DNA from: JAHEEM01 sp036396795
GTDB lineage: Bacteria > Pseudomonadota > Gammaproteobacteria > Steroidobacterales > Rariloculaceae
Length of the DNA stretch: 64,000 nucleotides
Direction: 5' to 3'
Assembly: GCA_036396795.1 (NCBI GenBank)
Contig: DASWKF010000071.1
Coordinates: 10,918 to 74,917 of the forward strand
Shown: piece by piece, positions 17,420 through 26,566 of the stretch
How positions within the stretch are numbered: the first letter of the stretch is position 1
Layout: the number at the start of each line of letters is the position of its first letter
Program-made: the position numbers and the translations under genes
The notes under the pieces: generated by a model
What the model was told of the DNA's origin: nothing
Databases searched by the model: none
The model's input: the letters and a program-made list of their open reading frames with translations, nothing else

Positions 17420-19606
17420 ATGCGCCTAGCTCGCTGCTGGTTAGTCTTGATTGCGCTGGGGCCGCAAGCCGCGGGTGCCGCCGAGCTCTACGACAACGGC
17501 CCGTGCTGCATCGACGAGGCAGTCTTTTCCGACGAAGAGCGAGGCGTATGGCACGCCGATGACGCCGCCCTCGATGCCGCGACAACCATCGGCGGCATCC
17601 GCTTCTACGGGCTCTACGTCGACCCCGAGGGCGTGCTCGTAACCAACTCCGTACCTGACGAGGACGCGTTCACGCTGCGCGTGTTCAGCGACGACGCCGG
17701 CCTGCCCGGATCCCTGATCGGGCAAAGCAGCTTGACCGGGATGCGCACGGATACCGGCGAGGCGTTCGCCAGCACGCAGATACGCTGGCACCGCTACGAG
17801 ATGGCGCTCGACACGCCCATTAGCGTCACGGCCGGCGTCTATTGGATTTCGGTCGTCAACGATACGACTGCCGATGCCGACGACGACTGGGCGTGGGGTC
17901 TGACGAACGAGAACCCGCAGCTGGCATCCAGCGGCGACTCCGGCGCCACTTGGTCTGAAACCGGGCGCAACGGCAACCTCGCGTTTGCCTTGTTCGACGC
18001 CGGCGGCGTCACCAGCCTCGGGATAACCAAGAGCGTTCTCGACGAGGCCGCTCAGCCGGTGACCGCGACGGAAGTCGGCAGCCGCCTCGTCTATCACATC
18101 GAAGTCAGCAACAACAGTGACGAGGCGGCAACCGGCATCGTCGTCACCGACGTGTTGCCGGAGGAGGTCGCCTTCATCGACGCCACCAGCACGCCGCCGA
18201 TCGCGGCGACGCGCCTCGGCCGGACGCTGCGTTGGGACGTCGGCACGCTGCCGACGACGGCGCCCGACAACAGCTTCGTGGCCGACATCACGGTCGACGT
18301 CGCCGCTTCGGCAGCCGGAAAGACCGTCACCAATAGCGTCACGCTGACTGCGATCGACGAGCCGTTCTTCGCCGGCGGCTCGGCAGCCGCGTCCTTCGAT
18401 GCGAGCAACTCGGAGGACGTAACCATCGACAAACGAGCGACTCGCGACGGTAGCGCCACCGGCGTCGCTTCCGTCGGTGACCGGCTCAGCTACGTGATGA
18501 CGGTGACGAACCTCGGCGGCAGTGCGCGCGACGTCGTCGTCAACGACGTGCTGCCGGCCGAGACCGGCTACGTGGGCGATACCGGCGGATACGATGCCGG
18601 CAGCGGAATCTGGGCGGTCGGCACGCTCGGGCCGGATGCGCCGGACAACGAAGCCACGCTGACGATCGACGTCGACGTGCTGCCCGCGGCGGACGGCATC
18701 GAGGTCGTCAATCGCGCGACGATCACGAGCCTCGACGGAACTGCCACGAACATATTCGACACTGCCGCGGTCAGCGTCTTCGGCGCGGATCTGATTCTCG
18801 AAGCCGTCGACGTGCGCGACACGAGCAATCAGAGTGTCGGCGACATCCAAAGCGGCGAAGTGGTTCGATTCCGCTTCCGCCTGATGAACAACGGGCCGGA
18901 GCCCACGTCGACCGTCGCAAGCCTCGCGTTCCGCGAACGCTACGCGCCGTCGATCAACTTCCTGGGATTCGTCACGCTGTCGGTGTACGACAGCGACGAT
19001 TTCACGGGCCCGTCGCGCGAGCCGAGCGGCTCCACTGGAACGAGCTGCTCGCTTACGGTCGGCCTCCGGTCCTGCCCGCTCGAAAGGCCCGGCGGGCGCA
19101 ACACTCTGAACGCCGGCGAGACCATCAGTCTCGAGGTAACGATTCAGGCACCGTTGTTGCAGTCCGACGTCACCCTGACGCTCGAGGCGGGGGCGTCGGG
19201 CAACCCTCTCGATCCGGTCACGACCAATAGCGAAGCCGCGCAGGAGCTTTCGATCGCGCGCGTGGTGCTCCAGGACGCGAGCGACCGTGACAGCGGCAGC
19301 TGCTTCATCGCGACCGCGGCCTACGGCTCGTATCTCGAGCCCGAGGTGGTACTGTTGCGGGCGTTTCGCGACCGCTGGCTGCTGACGAACGCTGCGGGAC
19401 GCGCCTTCGTGTCATGGTACTACCGCCGCTCGCCCGCGATCGCGGCGGTCATCGCCCGCGAGCCCGCGCTCAAGCTTGCGACGCGCTGGGCGCTGTCGCC
19501 CGTCGTCTACACGATCAAGTATCCGCTGGCAGCAGGCTTGCTCGCGGCGCTCGTGTTGGCGCTCGGCTGGAGCGCCCTGCGGCGGCGGACGTCGGTCGTG
19601 GCTTAG
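17420..19606 (+). CDS. Secreted DUF11-repeat protein with C-terminal CFI-box anchor
   Basis: This 728-residue exported protein has a signal peptide (MRLARCWLVLIALGPQAAG). A beta-sandwich N-terminal module of the choice-of-anchor type covers roughly residues 25-195. DUF11-like Ig-fold repeats start near 200 (LGITKSVLDEAAQ), 335 (VTIDKRATRDGSAT) and 458 (DLILEAVDVRDTSNQS). The C-terminal ~95 residues begin with SCFIATAAYGSYLEPEVVLL, the CFI-box segment, and end with a transmembrane helix and RRR. This arrangement suggests a surface-displayed, envelope-anchored protein. The start ATG at 17420 has a GGGGGA Shine-Dalgarno; a TTG 30 nt upstream is less likely. The TonB receptor gene follows at once. 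Confidence 0.85.
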   Translation: MRLARCWLVLIALGPQAAGAAELYDNGPCCIDEAVFSDEERGVWHADDAALDAATTIGGIRFYGLYVDPEGVLVTNSVPDEDAFTLRVFSDDAGLPGSLIGQSSLTGMRTDTGEAFASTQIRWHRYEMALDTPISVTAGVYWISVVNDTTADADDDWAWGLTNENPQLASSGDSGATWSETGRNGNLAFALFDAGGVTSLGITKSVLDEAAQPVTATEVGSRLVYHIEVSNNSDEAATGIVVTDVLPEEVAFIDATSTPPIAATRLGRTLRWDVGTLPTTAPDNSFVADITVDVAASAAGKTVTNSVTLTAIDEPFFAGGSAAASFDASNSEDVTIDKRATRDGSATGVASVGDRLSYVMTVTNLGGSARDVVVNDVLPAETGYVGDTGGYDAGSGIWAVGTLGPDAPDNEATLTIDVDVLPAADGIEVVNRATITSLDGTATNIFDTAAVSVFGADLILEAVDVRDTSNQSVGDIQSGEVVRFRFRLMNNGPEPTSTVASLAFRERYAPSINFLGFVTLSVYDSDDFTGPSREPSGSTGTSCSLTVGLRSCPLERPGGRNTLNAGETISLEVTIQAPLLQSDVTLTLEAGASGNPLDPVTTNSEAAQELSIARVVLQDASDRDSGSCFIATAAYGSYLEPEVVLLRAFRDRWLLTNAAGRAFVSWYYRRSPAIAAVIAREPALKLATRWALSPVVYTIKYPLAAGLLAALVLALGWSALRRRTSVVA

Positions 19607-19640
19607 CTTGGGCGGGACGGCGGCGCGTATCCTTTCGCTG

Positions 19641-21941
19641 GTGAGAGGCTCTAACGACAAAACCGCTCGGTGCTCGAGGCATCTCGCAGCGATCGTCTGC
19701 GGCGTCTGCGTCACCGCGCCGTTCGCGCAAGTCCCCGACGACGCGCTCGAAACCATCGAGGTCGTCGGCGCGACGCCGCTGGGCGCCGCGCTCGATCTCG
19801 AGAAGGTCGCCGCGCGTGTCCAGACCGCGACGGCCGAGGAGCTGCGCGAGCAGCGCGCCCTGCAGCTCTCGGACTATATCAATCGCAATTTCGGCGGCGT
19901 ATTCGTCAACGAGGCCCAAAACAACCCCTTGCAGCCGGACGTTCAATACCGCGGCTACGTCGGCTCACCGCTGCTCGGGCTGCCTCAAGGCATCGCGGTG
20001 TATCAGGACGGCGTCAGGCTCAACGAGCCCTTCGGCGACACCGTCAACTGGGCGCTGATCCCGGACTCCGCGATCGATTCCTTGTACTTGATGCCCGGCT
20101 CCAACCCGCTGTTCGGCCTGAACGCCCTCGGCGGCGCGATCTCGATCCGCACCAAGAACGGATTCACTCATCCGGGCACGAGCGTCGAGGCGTCGGCGGG
20201 ATCGTTCTCTCGCCTCGGCCTGGAGCTTCAGACCGGCGCTGCAGCGAGCGACACCTTGGCCTACTTCGTGACCGCCTCGCGCCTCGAGGAGGACGGCTGG
20301 CGCGACTACTCGCCGACCGACGCGACGCAGTTGTTCTCGAGCCTGCGCTGGGAATCGGAGCGCTCGTCGATCGATGCGTCGTTGACCTACGCCGATACGG
20401 AGCTCATCGGCAACGGCGCCGCGCCGATCCAGCTCTTGGAGCTGCGCCGCGACGCCATTTTCACGCGCCCCGATCGGACGCGTAACGAGCTCGCGCTGAT
20501 CAACCTGTCAGGCTCGCATAGGCCGTCGGAGCAGCTGACGATCACGGGAAATGCGTACTTTCGCGACAGCGATATCGACACTTACAACGGCGACGACTCC
20601 GACTTCGAGGCATGCGAGGACACGCCCGGATTCGTTTGCGAGGAAGAGGACGGCGAAGAGACCCTGATCGAGGACCAAGACGGCGAACCGATCGCGGCCG
20701 ACGATGCCGTGATCGGCGCCACGGTCAACCGCACGGGCACGGCCCAGGAAAGCGCAGGGCTCGGCATCCAGGCAAGCTGGTCAGCGCCGCTGGGCGGCCG
20801 CGACAACCTCTTTGTCGTCGGCCTCGCCCACGACGGCAGCGAGATTGCGTTCGATGCCGGCACCGAGCTCGGACGGCTTGACGAAACCCGCGCGGCGGTG
20901 CCCAGCGGATTCTTCGACGGCGAGTCCTTCACGCGGCTCGACGCGGATGTCTCGAACACGAGCGTATTCATCTCCAACGTCACCGACTTGACGCCGCGCG
21001 TCTCGCTGAGCCTTTCAGGCCGCTACAATAAGACCGAGATCGATCTGCGCGACCGCCTCGGCACGGCGCTCGACGGCGAGCACAGCTTCGAGCGATTCAA
21101 TCCCGCAGCCGGCCTCACGTTGGCGTTCTCCGACGAGCTTTCGGCCTATGCAGGCTACGCCGAGTCCAATCGCGCGCCCTCACCCGTGGAGCTCACTTGC
21201 GCCGACGAGAACGCACCCTGCCGGCTGCCTAACGCGTTTCTCGCCGATCCGCCGCTCGCCGACGTCGTCGCGAAGACCTTCGAGGCGGGGGTTCGCGGGA
21301 GCTGGAACGGCGGCAACTGGCATGCGGGAATCTTTCGCGCGACCAACGAGAACGACATCCTGTTCATCAGCGCCGGCGCATTGACCAACGAAGGCTATTT
21401 CGACAACGTCGGGCGTACGCGGCGCGAAGGCGTCGAGCTCAGCGTCGACGGTCGAGCGGGTGAGCGCCTGAGCTGGTTTACAAGCTTCACGTCCTTGCGG
21501 GCCACGTTCCGGGAGAGCTTCGCCGTCTCGAGCGAAAACAACCCCGAAGCCGTCGACGGCGAGATATTCGTCGAGCCGGGCGACCGGCTGCCGCTGATTC
21601 CCGAGCGGCTGTTCAAAGCGGGCCTGCGCCTTGCGGCGACGTCGAGTCTCGTCTTCGGCGCCGACGTCCTCGCGAGCGGCGACAGCTACTTTCGAGGCGA
21701 TGAGGGCAACGTGGCCGAGCCGCTCGACGGCTACACCACCGTAAACCTGCGTGCCGAGTATGCGCTCGGCGATACCTTGCGGATCTTTTTCACGATAGCA
21801 AACGCGCTCGACGCCGAATACGAGACTTTCGGCGTCTTCGGCGAAGCCGATGAGGTTCTCGGCGACGAGTTCGAGGATGGCCGGTTTCTGTCGCCCGGCG
21901 CTCCGCGCGCCGCATGGCTGGGCTTCAGGGGGGAGTTTTGA
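19641..21941 (+). CDS. TonB-dependent outer-membrane receptor
   Basis: This is a ~766-residue TonB-dependent receptor. A signal peptide (RHLAAIVCGVCVTAPFAQ) precedes a TonB-box-like segment LETIEVVGA. The plug domain carries QPDVQYRGYVGSPLLGLPQG and PGSNPLFGLNALGGAI, both classic plug motifs. A 22-stranded barrel follows, ending in AWLGFRGEF with C-terminal Phe. An acidic insertion (EACEDTPGFVCEEEDGEE) with two cysteines lies in an extracellular loop. The GTG at 19641 was chosen because it gives a normal signal peptide; the longer frame overlaps the upstream gene. The ligand is unknown; no siderophore genes are adjacent. Confidence 0.92.
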   Translation: MRGSNDKTARCSRHLAAIVCGVCVTAPFAQVPDDALETIEVVGATPLGAALDLEKVAARVQTATAEELREQRALQLSDYINRNFGGVFVNEAQNNPLQPDVQYRGYVGSPLLGLPQGIAVYQDGVRLNEPFGDTVNWALIPDSAIDSLYLMPGSNPLFGLNALGGAISIRTKNGFTHPGTSVEASAGSFSRLGLELQTGAAASDTLAYFVTASRLEEDGWRDYSPTDATQLFSSLRWESERSSIDASLTYADTELIGNGAAPIQLLELRRDAIFTRPDRTRNELALINLSGSHRPSEQLTITGNAYFRDSDIDTYNGDDSDFEACEDTPGFVCEEEDGEETLIEDQDGEPIAADDAVIGATVNRTGTAQESAGLGIQASWSAPLGGRDNLFVVGLAHDGSEIAFDAGTELGRLDETRAAVPSGFFDGESFTRLDADVSNTSVFISNVTDLTPRVSLSLSGRYNKTEIDLRDRLGTALDGEHSFERFNPAAGLTLAFSDELSAYAGYAESNRAPSPVELTCADENAPCRLPNAFLADPPLADVVAKTFEAGVRGSWNGGNWHAGIFRATNENDILFISAGALTNEGYFDNVGRTRREGVELSVDGRAGERLSWFTSFTSLRATFRESFAVSSENNPEAVDGEIFVEPGDRLPLIPERLFKAGLRLAATSSLVFGADVLASGDSYFRGDEGNVAEPLDGYTTVNLRAEYALGDTLRIFFTIANALDAEYETFGVFGEADEVLGDEFEDGRFLSPGAPRAAWLGFRGEF

Positions 21942-21943
21942 AT

Positions 21944-22717
21944 ATGAATCGCCTGCTCAAGCGCATACTGATCTTTCTGGGTCTCATCGTCGTCGTGATT
22001 GTCGTCGCTTTCGGCGCATTGTTCGGCCCGGCTTTCATGGGAATGAAGCCGATCCCCGAGGACTTCGAGCTCGACGGCATGAGCCTCGTCCAGGACGGCT
22101 TCACCACCGCATGGGTCGTGCCCACCGGAAACGGCCAAGTCGCGCTCGTCGACGCGGGCGTCGATCCGGACGGCGCGGCGATTCTCGAGCAATTGTCGCG
22201 GCGCGGCCTGGGACCCGAGTCGGTCGTCGCCGTGTTCCTGACTCACGGTCACTCCGATCACACCGCCGCCGTGCCGCTGTTCGACAATGCCGAGATCCTG
22301 GCGCTTGCGGCCGAGGCCGACCTCATCGCAGGCCGCGTTGCGCCGGACAGCCCGCTCGGAACCGTGGTTCCCGCGAGTCCCACGGGCATCGAGCTGACGC
22401 GGGCGCTGCGCGACGGCGAGATTGTCAGGATCGGCGAGGCCGAAGTCGGCGTGTATGCGGTGCCGGGGCACACGACGGGGAGCGCCGGCTATCTCGTCAA
22501 CCGGGTGCTGGTCCTGGGCGACGCAGGCAACGTCGGCGATGACGACACCGTGAAGGGCCCGCCGTGGATCTTCAGCACCGACGTGGCGCAAGCGCGCGCA
22601 TCCTTGGCACAGTTAGGGCGGCGCTTGCAGCGCGACAACGTCGCGGTGGACGCGATCGCCTTCGCGCATTCCGGACCTTTGCTTCAGGGCTCCGCAGCGC
22701 TGTTGACGCCGGAGTAG
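21944..22717 (+). CDS. MBL-fold metallohydrolase, membrane-anchored
   Basis: This is a 257-residue metallo-beta-lactamase-fold protein. An N-terminal transmembrane helix (ILIFLGLIVVVIVVAFGALF) anchors it. The zinc motif THGHSDH lies near residues 99-105, with a further His in VPGHTTGS and an Asp in LVLGDAGN. The final His is likely in FAHSGP. The start ATG at 21944 has a GGGGGAG Shine-Dalgarno and lies 2 nt after the TonB receptor stop, so it is in that operon. Substrate unknown; the family includes glyoxalase II-like, lactonase and sulfatase enzymes. Confidence 0.88.
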   Translation: MNRLLKRILIFLGLIVVVIVVAFGALFGPAFMGMKPIPEDFELDGMSLVQDGFTTAWVVPTGNGQVALVDAGVDPDGAAILEQLSRRGLGPESVVAVFLTHGHSDHTAAVPLFDNAEILALAAEADLIAGRVAPDSPLGTVVPASPTGIELTRALRDGEIVRIGEAEVGVYAVPGHTTGSAGYLVNRVLVLGDAGNVGDDDTVKGPPWIFSTDVAQARASLAQLGRRLQRDNVAVDAIAFAHSGPLLQGSAALLTPE

Positions 22718-22746
22718 AACAGACGACCGACAAACTCGGGGGAATC

Positions 22747-23781
22747 ATGAACGCGTGGCTCAAGGCCGTTATGGCCCTCACCGTCGGAGCGCTCGGCGTT
22801 GTACACGAGCCGGCTTGTGGTCACCACTCGATGGCAGAATACGAACGCGGGGCGGTGACCGAATTCGAAGGCGAGGTGCTGAAGGAGTCCTGGAGGAATC
22901 CGCATATTCTTTTGGAGGTCGCAACGACCGGCGCGGACGGCGAGGAAGCGATCTGGTATCTCGAAGGCGGCGCGGTGAGCGCGCAGCGCCGCCGCGGCGT
23001 GAGCAGCGGTCTGATCCACGTCGGCGACCGCGTGCGCGTAGCGGGCGCCGCATCCACGCGACGGCCCAGCCACATGCTGGTCAACCACATTCTACTGCCT
23101 GACGGCGTCGAGCTGCTCGTCGGGTCGAGCCGTGAGCCGCGGTGGTCGCAGACGAGCATCGGCAGCGAGTCGGGTGTCATCGAGGCTCCCAATGCCGCAG
23201 CAGCAGAGACGCACGGCATCTTTCGCGTCTGGAGCCAGGGCACGCCCGCGTGGTACTTCCCGGGGCGCGCGGAATATCAATTGACGGAATCGGCCGCAAG
23301 CGCGCAAGCGCAGTGGGACGACATCGAGGACAACCCGCTGCTTCAATGCATGCCGCCGGGCATGCCGTCCTTGATCGGCAACCCCTACCCGATGGAATTC
23401 GTCGAGCGGGACGGCGCCATCGAGCTGCGGTTCGAGGAATTCGACGCCGTGCGGACGATTCACATGCGCGATTCCGTGGATCCAGAGAGCGTGCCGGCCT
23501 CCCCCTTGGGCTATTCGGTCGGGCGCTGGGAGGGCGACACGCTCGTCGTCAGGACCACGAGAATCAACTGGCCCTATTTCAATCGTGTCGGCACGCCGCA
23601 GAGCGAAGCCGTCGCCATCGAGGAACGCATCGCCGCCGTCGACGGCGGCAACCGCCTCGACTACGTCATGACAGTCACGGATCCGGCAACCCTGGTTGGA
23701 GCGTTTGTCTGGGAGGCGTACTGGACTTGGCGGCCCGGCGAACGCGTCAGGCGATACGACTGCACGATTGAAGAACAGTAA
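22747..23781 (+). CDS. DUF6152-like exported protein
   Basis: This 344-residue protein has a signal peptide (MNAWLKAVMALTVGALGVV) and a conserved mature start HHSMAEYERGAVTEFEGEVLK followed by WRNPHILLEV. That pattern fits the DUF6152 family of exported beta-rich proteins. The C-terminal half repeats features of the same family group (GRWEGDTLVVRTTRINWPYF). Function is unknown; such genes often occur in multiple copies in organisms that degrade natural products. It follows the MBL gene by 29 nt and ends in a TAA that runs into the A-tract of an oppositely oriented terminator. Confidence 0.78.
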   Translation: MNAWLKAVMALTVGALGVVHEPACGHHSMAEYERGAVTEFEGEVLKESWRNPHILLEVATTGADGEEAIWYLEGGAVSAQRRRGVSSGLIHVGDRVRVAGAASTRRPSHMLVNHILLPDGVELLVGSSREPRWSQTSIGSESGVIEAPNAAAAETHGIFRVWSQGTPAWYFPGRAEYQLTESAASAQAQWDDIEDNPLLQCMPPGMPSLIGNPYPMEFVERDGAIELRFEEFDAVRTIHMRDSVDPESVPASPLGYSVGRWEGDTLVVRTTRINWPYFNRVGTPQSEAVAIEERIAAVDGGNRLDYVMTVTDPATLVGAFVWEAYWTWRPGERVRRYDCTIEEQ

Positions 23782-23808
23782 AAAAAGAGCCCGGCATATG
23801 CCGGGCTC
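23780..23808 (-). terminator. Intrinsic terminator of the EF-hand gene (possibly bidirectional)
   Basis: The perfect 22-nt palindrome at 23787-23808 (core CCCGGCATATGCCGGG) is followed on the minus strand by a seven-U tract (A-run at 23780-23786). This is a textbook intrinsic terminator for the EF-hand gene. It overlaps the stop codon of the DUF6152 gene and could also slow plus-strand transcription. Confidence 0.85.
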
Positions 23809-23878
23809 CAAGTTTCTTGCCAAGAGGCATGAGAGGGAGGGAGGAAATGCTCATTGGCAAGATGTTCAATGCTTTCTG

Positions 23879-24091
23879 CTATTGAGTGAGTTGACCGTAC
23901 TCGTCACGATCAATCCCACCGTCCTGGTTGGCGTCCGCCGCGGCGAAATCCAAGCCTTCGACGACACTTGCCTCCGATTCGGAGATCGCGCCGTCGCCAT
24001 TGAGATCGACGTCCTCGAACGACGGCATCTCTTGCGCCACCGCTGCAAGCGCAAACCCCATTGCGGCGAGAAAGGTCAATAAGCTCTTCAT
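23879..24091 (-). CDS. Small exported EF-hand calcium-binding protein
   Basis: This 70-residue protein has a signal peptide (MKSLLTFLAAMGFALAAVAQ). Two EF-hand loops follow, DVDLNGDGAISESE and DANQDGGIDRDE; both have acidic residues at positions 1, 3, 5 and 12, so calcium binding is expected. The start ATG at 24091 has a strong GGAGGA Shine-Dalgarno; a 32-residue longer frame lacks any such signal. Monocistronic with its own terminator, so probably well expressed. The role is unknown; calcium buffering or sensing in the periplasm is inference. Codon use is less GC-rich than in neighbours. Confidence 0.88.
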   Translation of the reverse strand: MKSLLTFLAAMGFALAAVAQEMPSFEDVDLNGDGAISESEASVVEGLDFAAADANQDGGIDRDEYGQLTQ

Positions 24092-24359
24092 GTGTGTTCC
24101 TCCTGTCGAGAACTGATGTGTCGATAGACACGGAATGCGAAGCAAGATTGATGCCAGACTCGAAATACGGGCTCTCAACTGCACCATCCCGAGAATCGGG
24201 CCGAGAATGTGTCGTCGATCGGCTACGCTTTCGACGAGCAGAAAAAAACCTACCGTCTTGCCGAAAAGAAGTCGTCGCCGTTTTGCGACGAATTGTGGAG
24301 GCGCGATATCGAGCGCATGATCTGATTCACGCCTGCTCGCTGCTCGAAGAGGGACCTTT

Positions 24360-25277
24360 ATGTGCCGAGTGATTACGCCTGCCCTGATTGCAGTGGCATT
24401 TGTAGGCGCAGTGGAGTATTTCGTGGGGTGGAGGTTGGTATTCTACCCTTGGCGGTTCATCGATAACTATTGGACGATAATCGCTCCTGCGGCCCTGGTA
24501 GCGCTCACTTATCTTCTCCGCACGCTTCGCCTATATCGATACTTCAACATGAAGAAAGACTTCGGGCTGTGCCTGCGGCTGATGTTGCAGCACAACCTGC
24601 TCTTGAATCTGTTGCCCATGCGCACGGGGGAATTTGCGTTTCCGGTGCTCATGAACCGATATTTTTCAATGGCGCCGTCGCGCACGATCCCCGCCTTGCT
24701 GTGGCTGCGCTTGCTCGACCTTCATGCCTTGGTACTGATCTTGATCTTGGTTATCGGTTTCTTCGTTTCCCCGACGCTCGGCATCGTAATGAGCGTGCTT
24801 TGGGTATCCGGACTGTTTCTGGTGTTTTCCGTCTCCAAGAAGCTCGACGCTTTTCTCGCGAATCATCAAGCCAAGCGCGTGCTGCTGCTGCTGCGAAACA
24901 CCGTTTCCGCCATTCCTCGGAGAGTCGGCCCGCTCGTTGAAAGCTGGCTGTTAACCGTCGCAAACTGGGCCGCTAAGCTGGCCGTCTGCGCTTGGATCGT
25001 CCAAGTATTCTCATCCACGGATTACATGATTGCCCTGGCCGGTGCCATCGGAGGAGAAGCCAGCACGATACTTCCCGTGCATGGATTTGCAGCGCTTGGC
25101 ACGTATGAGCTGGGAGTGGTGGCGGCGATGCAGATCTTCGGGATCAGCGTGCACGACGCGCTTACCGGCGCGGCAAATTTGCATTTCTTGCTGCTGGGAG
25201 TATCGATCGCCGGAGGCCTGGCTTCGCTGCTGATAGTGACACCTTCGGCGAGTCGTCATGGAGCGCCGATTCACTAG
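24360..25277 (+). CDS. Lysylphosphatidylglycerol synthase-like membrane protein (LPG_synthase_TM/UPF0104)
   Basis: This 305-residue polytopic protein has about seven or eight hydrophobic helices. Family-like motifs are MLQHNLLLNLLPMRTGEFAFP near residue 77 and PVHGFAALGTYELG near 238. The flippase domain of MprF and the YbhN/UPF0104 group share this layout; there is no aminoacyl-transferase domain. A likely role is lipid or polyprenyl-lipid handling in the inner membrane. Base composition is visibly lower in G+C than in the flanking genes, suggesting transfer. Its TAG stop shares the palindrome CTAG with the stop of the convergent amidohydrolase. Confidence 0.75.
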   Translation: MCRVITPALIAVAFVGAVEYFVGWRLVFYPWRFIDNYWTIIAPAALVALTYLLRTLRLYRYFNMKKDFGLCLRLMLQHNLLLNLLPMRTGEFAFPVLMNRYFSMAPSRTIPALLWLRLLDLHALVLILILVIGFFVSPTLGIVMSVLWVSGLFLVFSVSKKLDAFLANHQAKRVLLLLRNTVSAIPRRVGPLVESWLLTVANWAAKLAVCAWIVQVFSSTDYMIALAGAIGGEASTILPVHGFAALGTYELGVVAAMQIFGISVHDALTGAANLHFLLLGVSIAGGLASLLIVTPSASRHGAPIH

Positions 25278-26332
25278 ACGCTCGGATCGAGCTTCAGCAA
25301 CTCGATCAGATTGCCGCCGAGGATGGCGATCTTCTGCTCGTTCGTCAGATGCGGCGAATCGGCGATGAGGTCGATCGTATCCGGCCACTCGAAGGGGATG
25401 TCCGAGCCGTAAACGACTTGGCCCGCGCCCATTTCCTCGACGAGATGCCGCAGGCCTTCGTCGGAGAACACCATCGAGTCGACGAGAATCTGCTCTCTAA
25501 GGTACTCGCTCGGATCCCGGGTGTTGAGGCACCCGCTGTCCTCGCGAGCCCGGCACGCAACCTCGGTTCGCCCGAGATAGGACGGTAGATAACCGCCGCC
25601 ATGCGCACCGACGACCTTGAGGTTCTGGAACCGGTCCAGCGTGCCGTCGAAGATCATGTGCGTGAGGAACACGGTCGTCTCCAGCGGGTTACCGATAATG
25701 TTGCCGAGATCTCCCCGCCCTTCCAGCCCGCCTTCGCGCAAGACGTTCTCGGCGCCGCCGGGATGCATGAACACGGGCACGCCGAGCTCCTCCGCCTTAG
25801 CCCAGAACGGGTCGTACTTCTCGGAGGACGGCACCTCGCCGTTGACGTGGCCGCCGATCGAGGCGCCGCGGAAGTTGAGCTCGTTAACTGCGTATTCGAG
25901 CTGCTCGGCCGCGAGATCCGGATGCTGGAGCGCGACCGAGGTCAAGGACACGAAACGATCCGGATGGGCATTGCACCACTCGGCGAGTCCTTCGTCCTGT
26001 ACGCGGATGATGTCCGCCGCGAGCGCGCGGTCCGCCTCGTACCACCAATATTGATTGACGCTCATGACGCCGACGTCGATTCCGCGCGCGTCCATCGCCG
26101 TAATGCGCTCCGGCCCGAGCAGCCGCGAGCCGCCGATGCCGCGCTCGAAGCGGGTGCCGCGGATGACGTTCTCCACCGCGGCGATGGACGCGTGATAGTG
26201 AACATCCACGACCTTGGCGCGCCGGCCGCCGACCATGACCTCTTTGCGGCCCTGGGCGAACGCCGGCCTCGCCAGCCACAAGCCGGCGGTGACGCCGCCC
26301 ATAGCCTGCAAGAAGTGTCTTCGATTTTGCAT
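25274..26332 (-). CDS. Amidohydrolase family protein (ACMSD-like), Tat-exported
   Basis: This 352-residue TIM-barrel hydrolase or decarboxylase is of the amidohydrolase-2 type. A Tat-like signal (QNRRHFLQAMGGV) suggests export. Metal-site features are HYH in VVDVHYHAS, HPGG in VFMHPGGAEN, His in VVGAHGGGYLPSY and Asp in VVYGSDIPFEWP. The first motif is HYH rather than the usual H-x-H with spacing as in HCH. It resembles the amidohydrolase at 62.8-63.9 kb, including NVIGNPL/NIIGNPL and the HGGGYL block, so the two are paralogues. Start ATG at 26332 has GGAGGGGG upstream. Substrate unknown; family members decarboxylate or hydrolyse aromatic-ring fission products. Confidence 0.87.
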   Translation of the reverse strand: MQNRRHFLQAMGGVTAGLWLARPAFAQGRKEVMVGGRRAKVVDVHYHASIAAVENVIRGTRFERGIGGSRLLGPERITAMDARGIDVGVMSVNQYWWYEADRALAADIIRVQDEGLAEWCNAHPDRFVSLTSVALQHPDLAAEQLEYAVNELNFRGASIGGHVNGEVPSSEKYDPFWAKAEELGVPVFMHPGGAENVLREGGLEGRGDLGNIIGNPLETTVFLTHMIFDGTLDRFQNLKVVGAHGGGYLPSYLGRTEVACRAREDSGCLNTRDPSEYLREQILVDSMVFSDEGLRHLVEEMGAGQVVYGSDIPFEWPDTIDLIADSPHLTNEQKIAILGGNLIELLKLDPSV

Positions 26333-26490
26333 TAGTCCCCCTCCAGTTTTATGGATCAGTACGTCGGTTAGATGCCCGGGGGCCCGGGTTCGCTTAGCGG
26401 CCTATGAAAAATCCGGCGGCACTACGTTCCAGCGCGAAGGCCTTCACGAGCGGGATTGGGGGAATCGAAGCGAGTCGCAAAGACGGGCGA

Positions 26491-26566
26491 TGGCGCCCCG
26501 ACCACGACTCGAACGTGGGACCTTCCGCTTAGGAGGCGGACGCTCTATCCTCTGAGCTACCGGGGC
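26491..26566 (-). tRNA. tRNA-Arg(CCT), CCA end encoded
   Basis: The cloverleaf folds cleanly: acceptor arm GCCCCGG/TCGGGGC, D-arm GCTC/GAGC, anticodon arm TCCGC/GCGGA with loop CTCCTAA, and T-arm CCACG/CGTGG with loop TTCGAGT. The anticodon CCT reads AGG, hence arginine. The discriminator G and CCA are encoded. It lies between the amidohydrolase and the diguanylate cyclase. Such tRNA genes can serve as integration sites, but no integrase or repeated tRNA 3' end is seen here. Confidence 0.96.

Noticed and set aside
26375..26388. CCCGGGGGCCCGGG palindrome downstream of tRNA-Arg
   Set aside because: The two arms are only 2 nt apart and there is no U-tract, so a terminator or operator is not supported beyond chance in GC-rich DNA.
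26491..26566. tRNA-Arg as an integration (att) site of a genomic island
   Set aside because: No integrase gene and no direct repeat of the tRNA 3' end were seen within the window.
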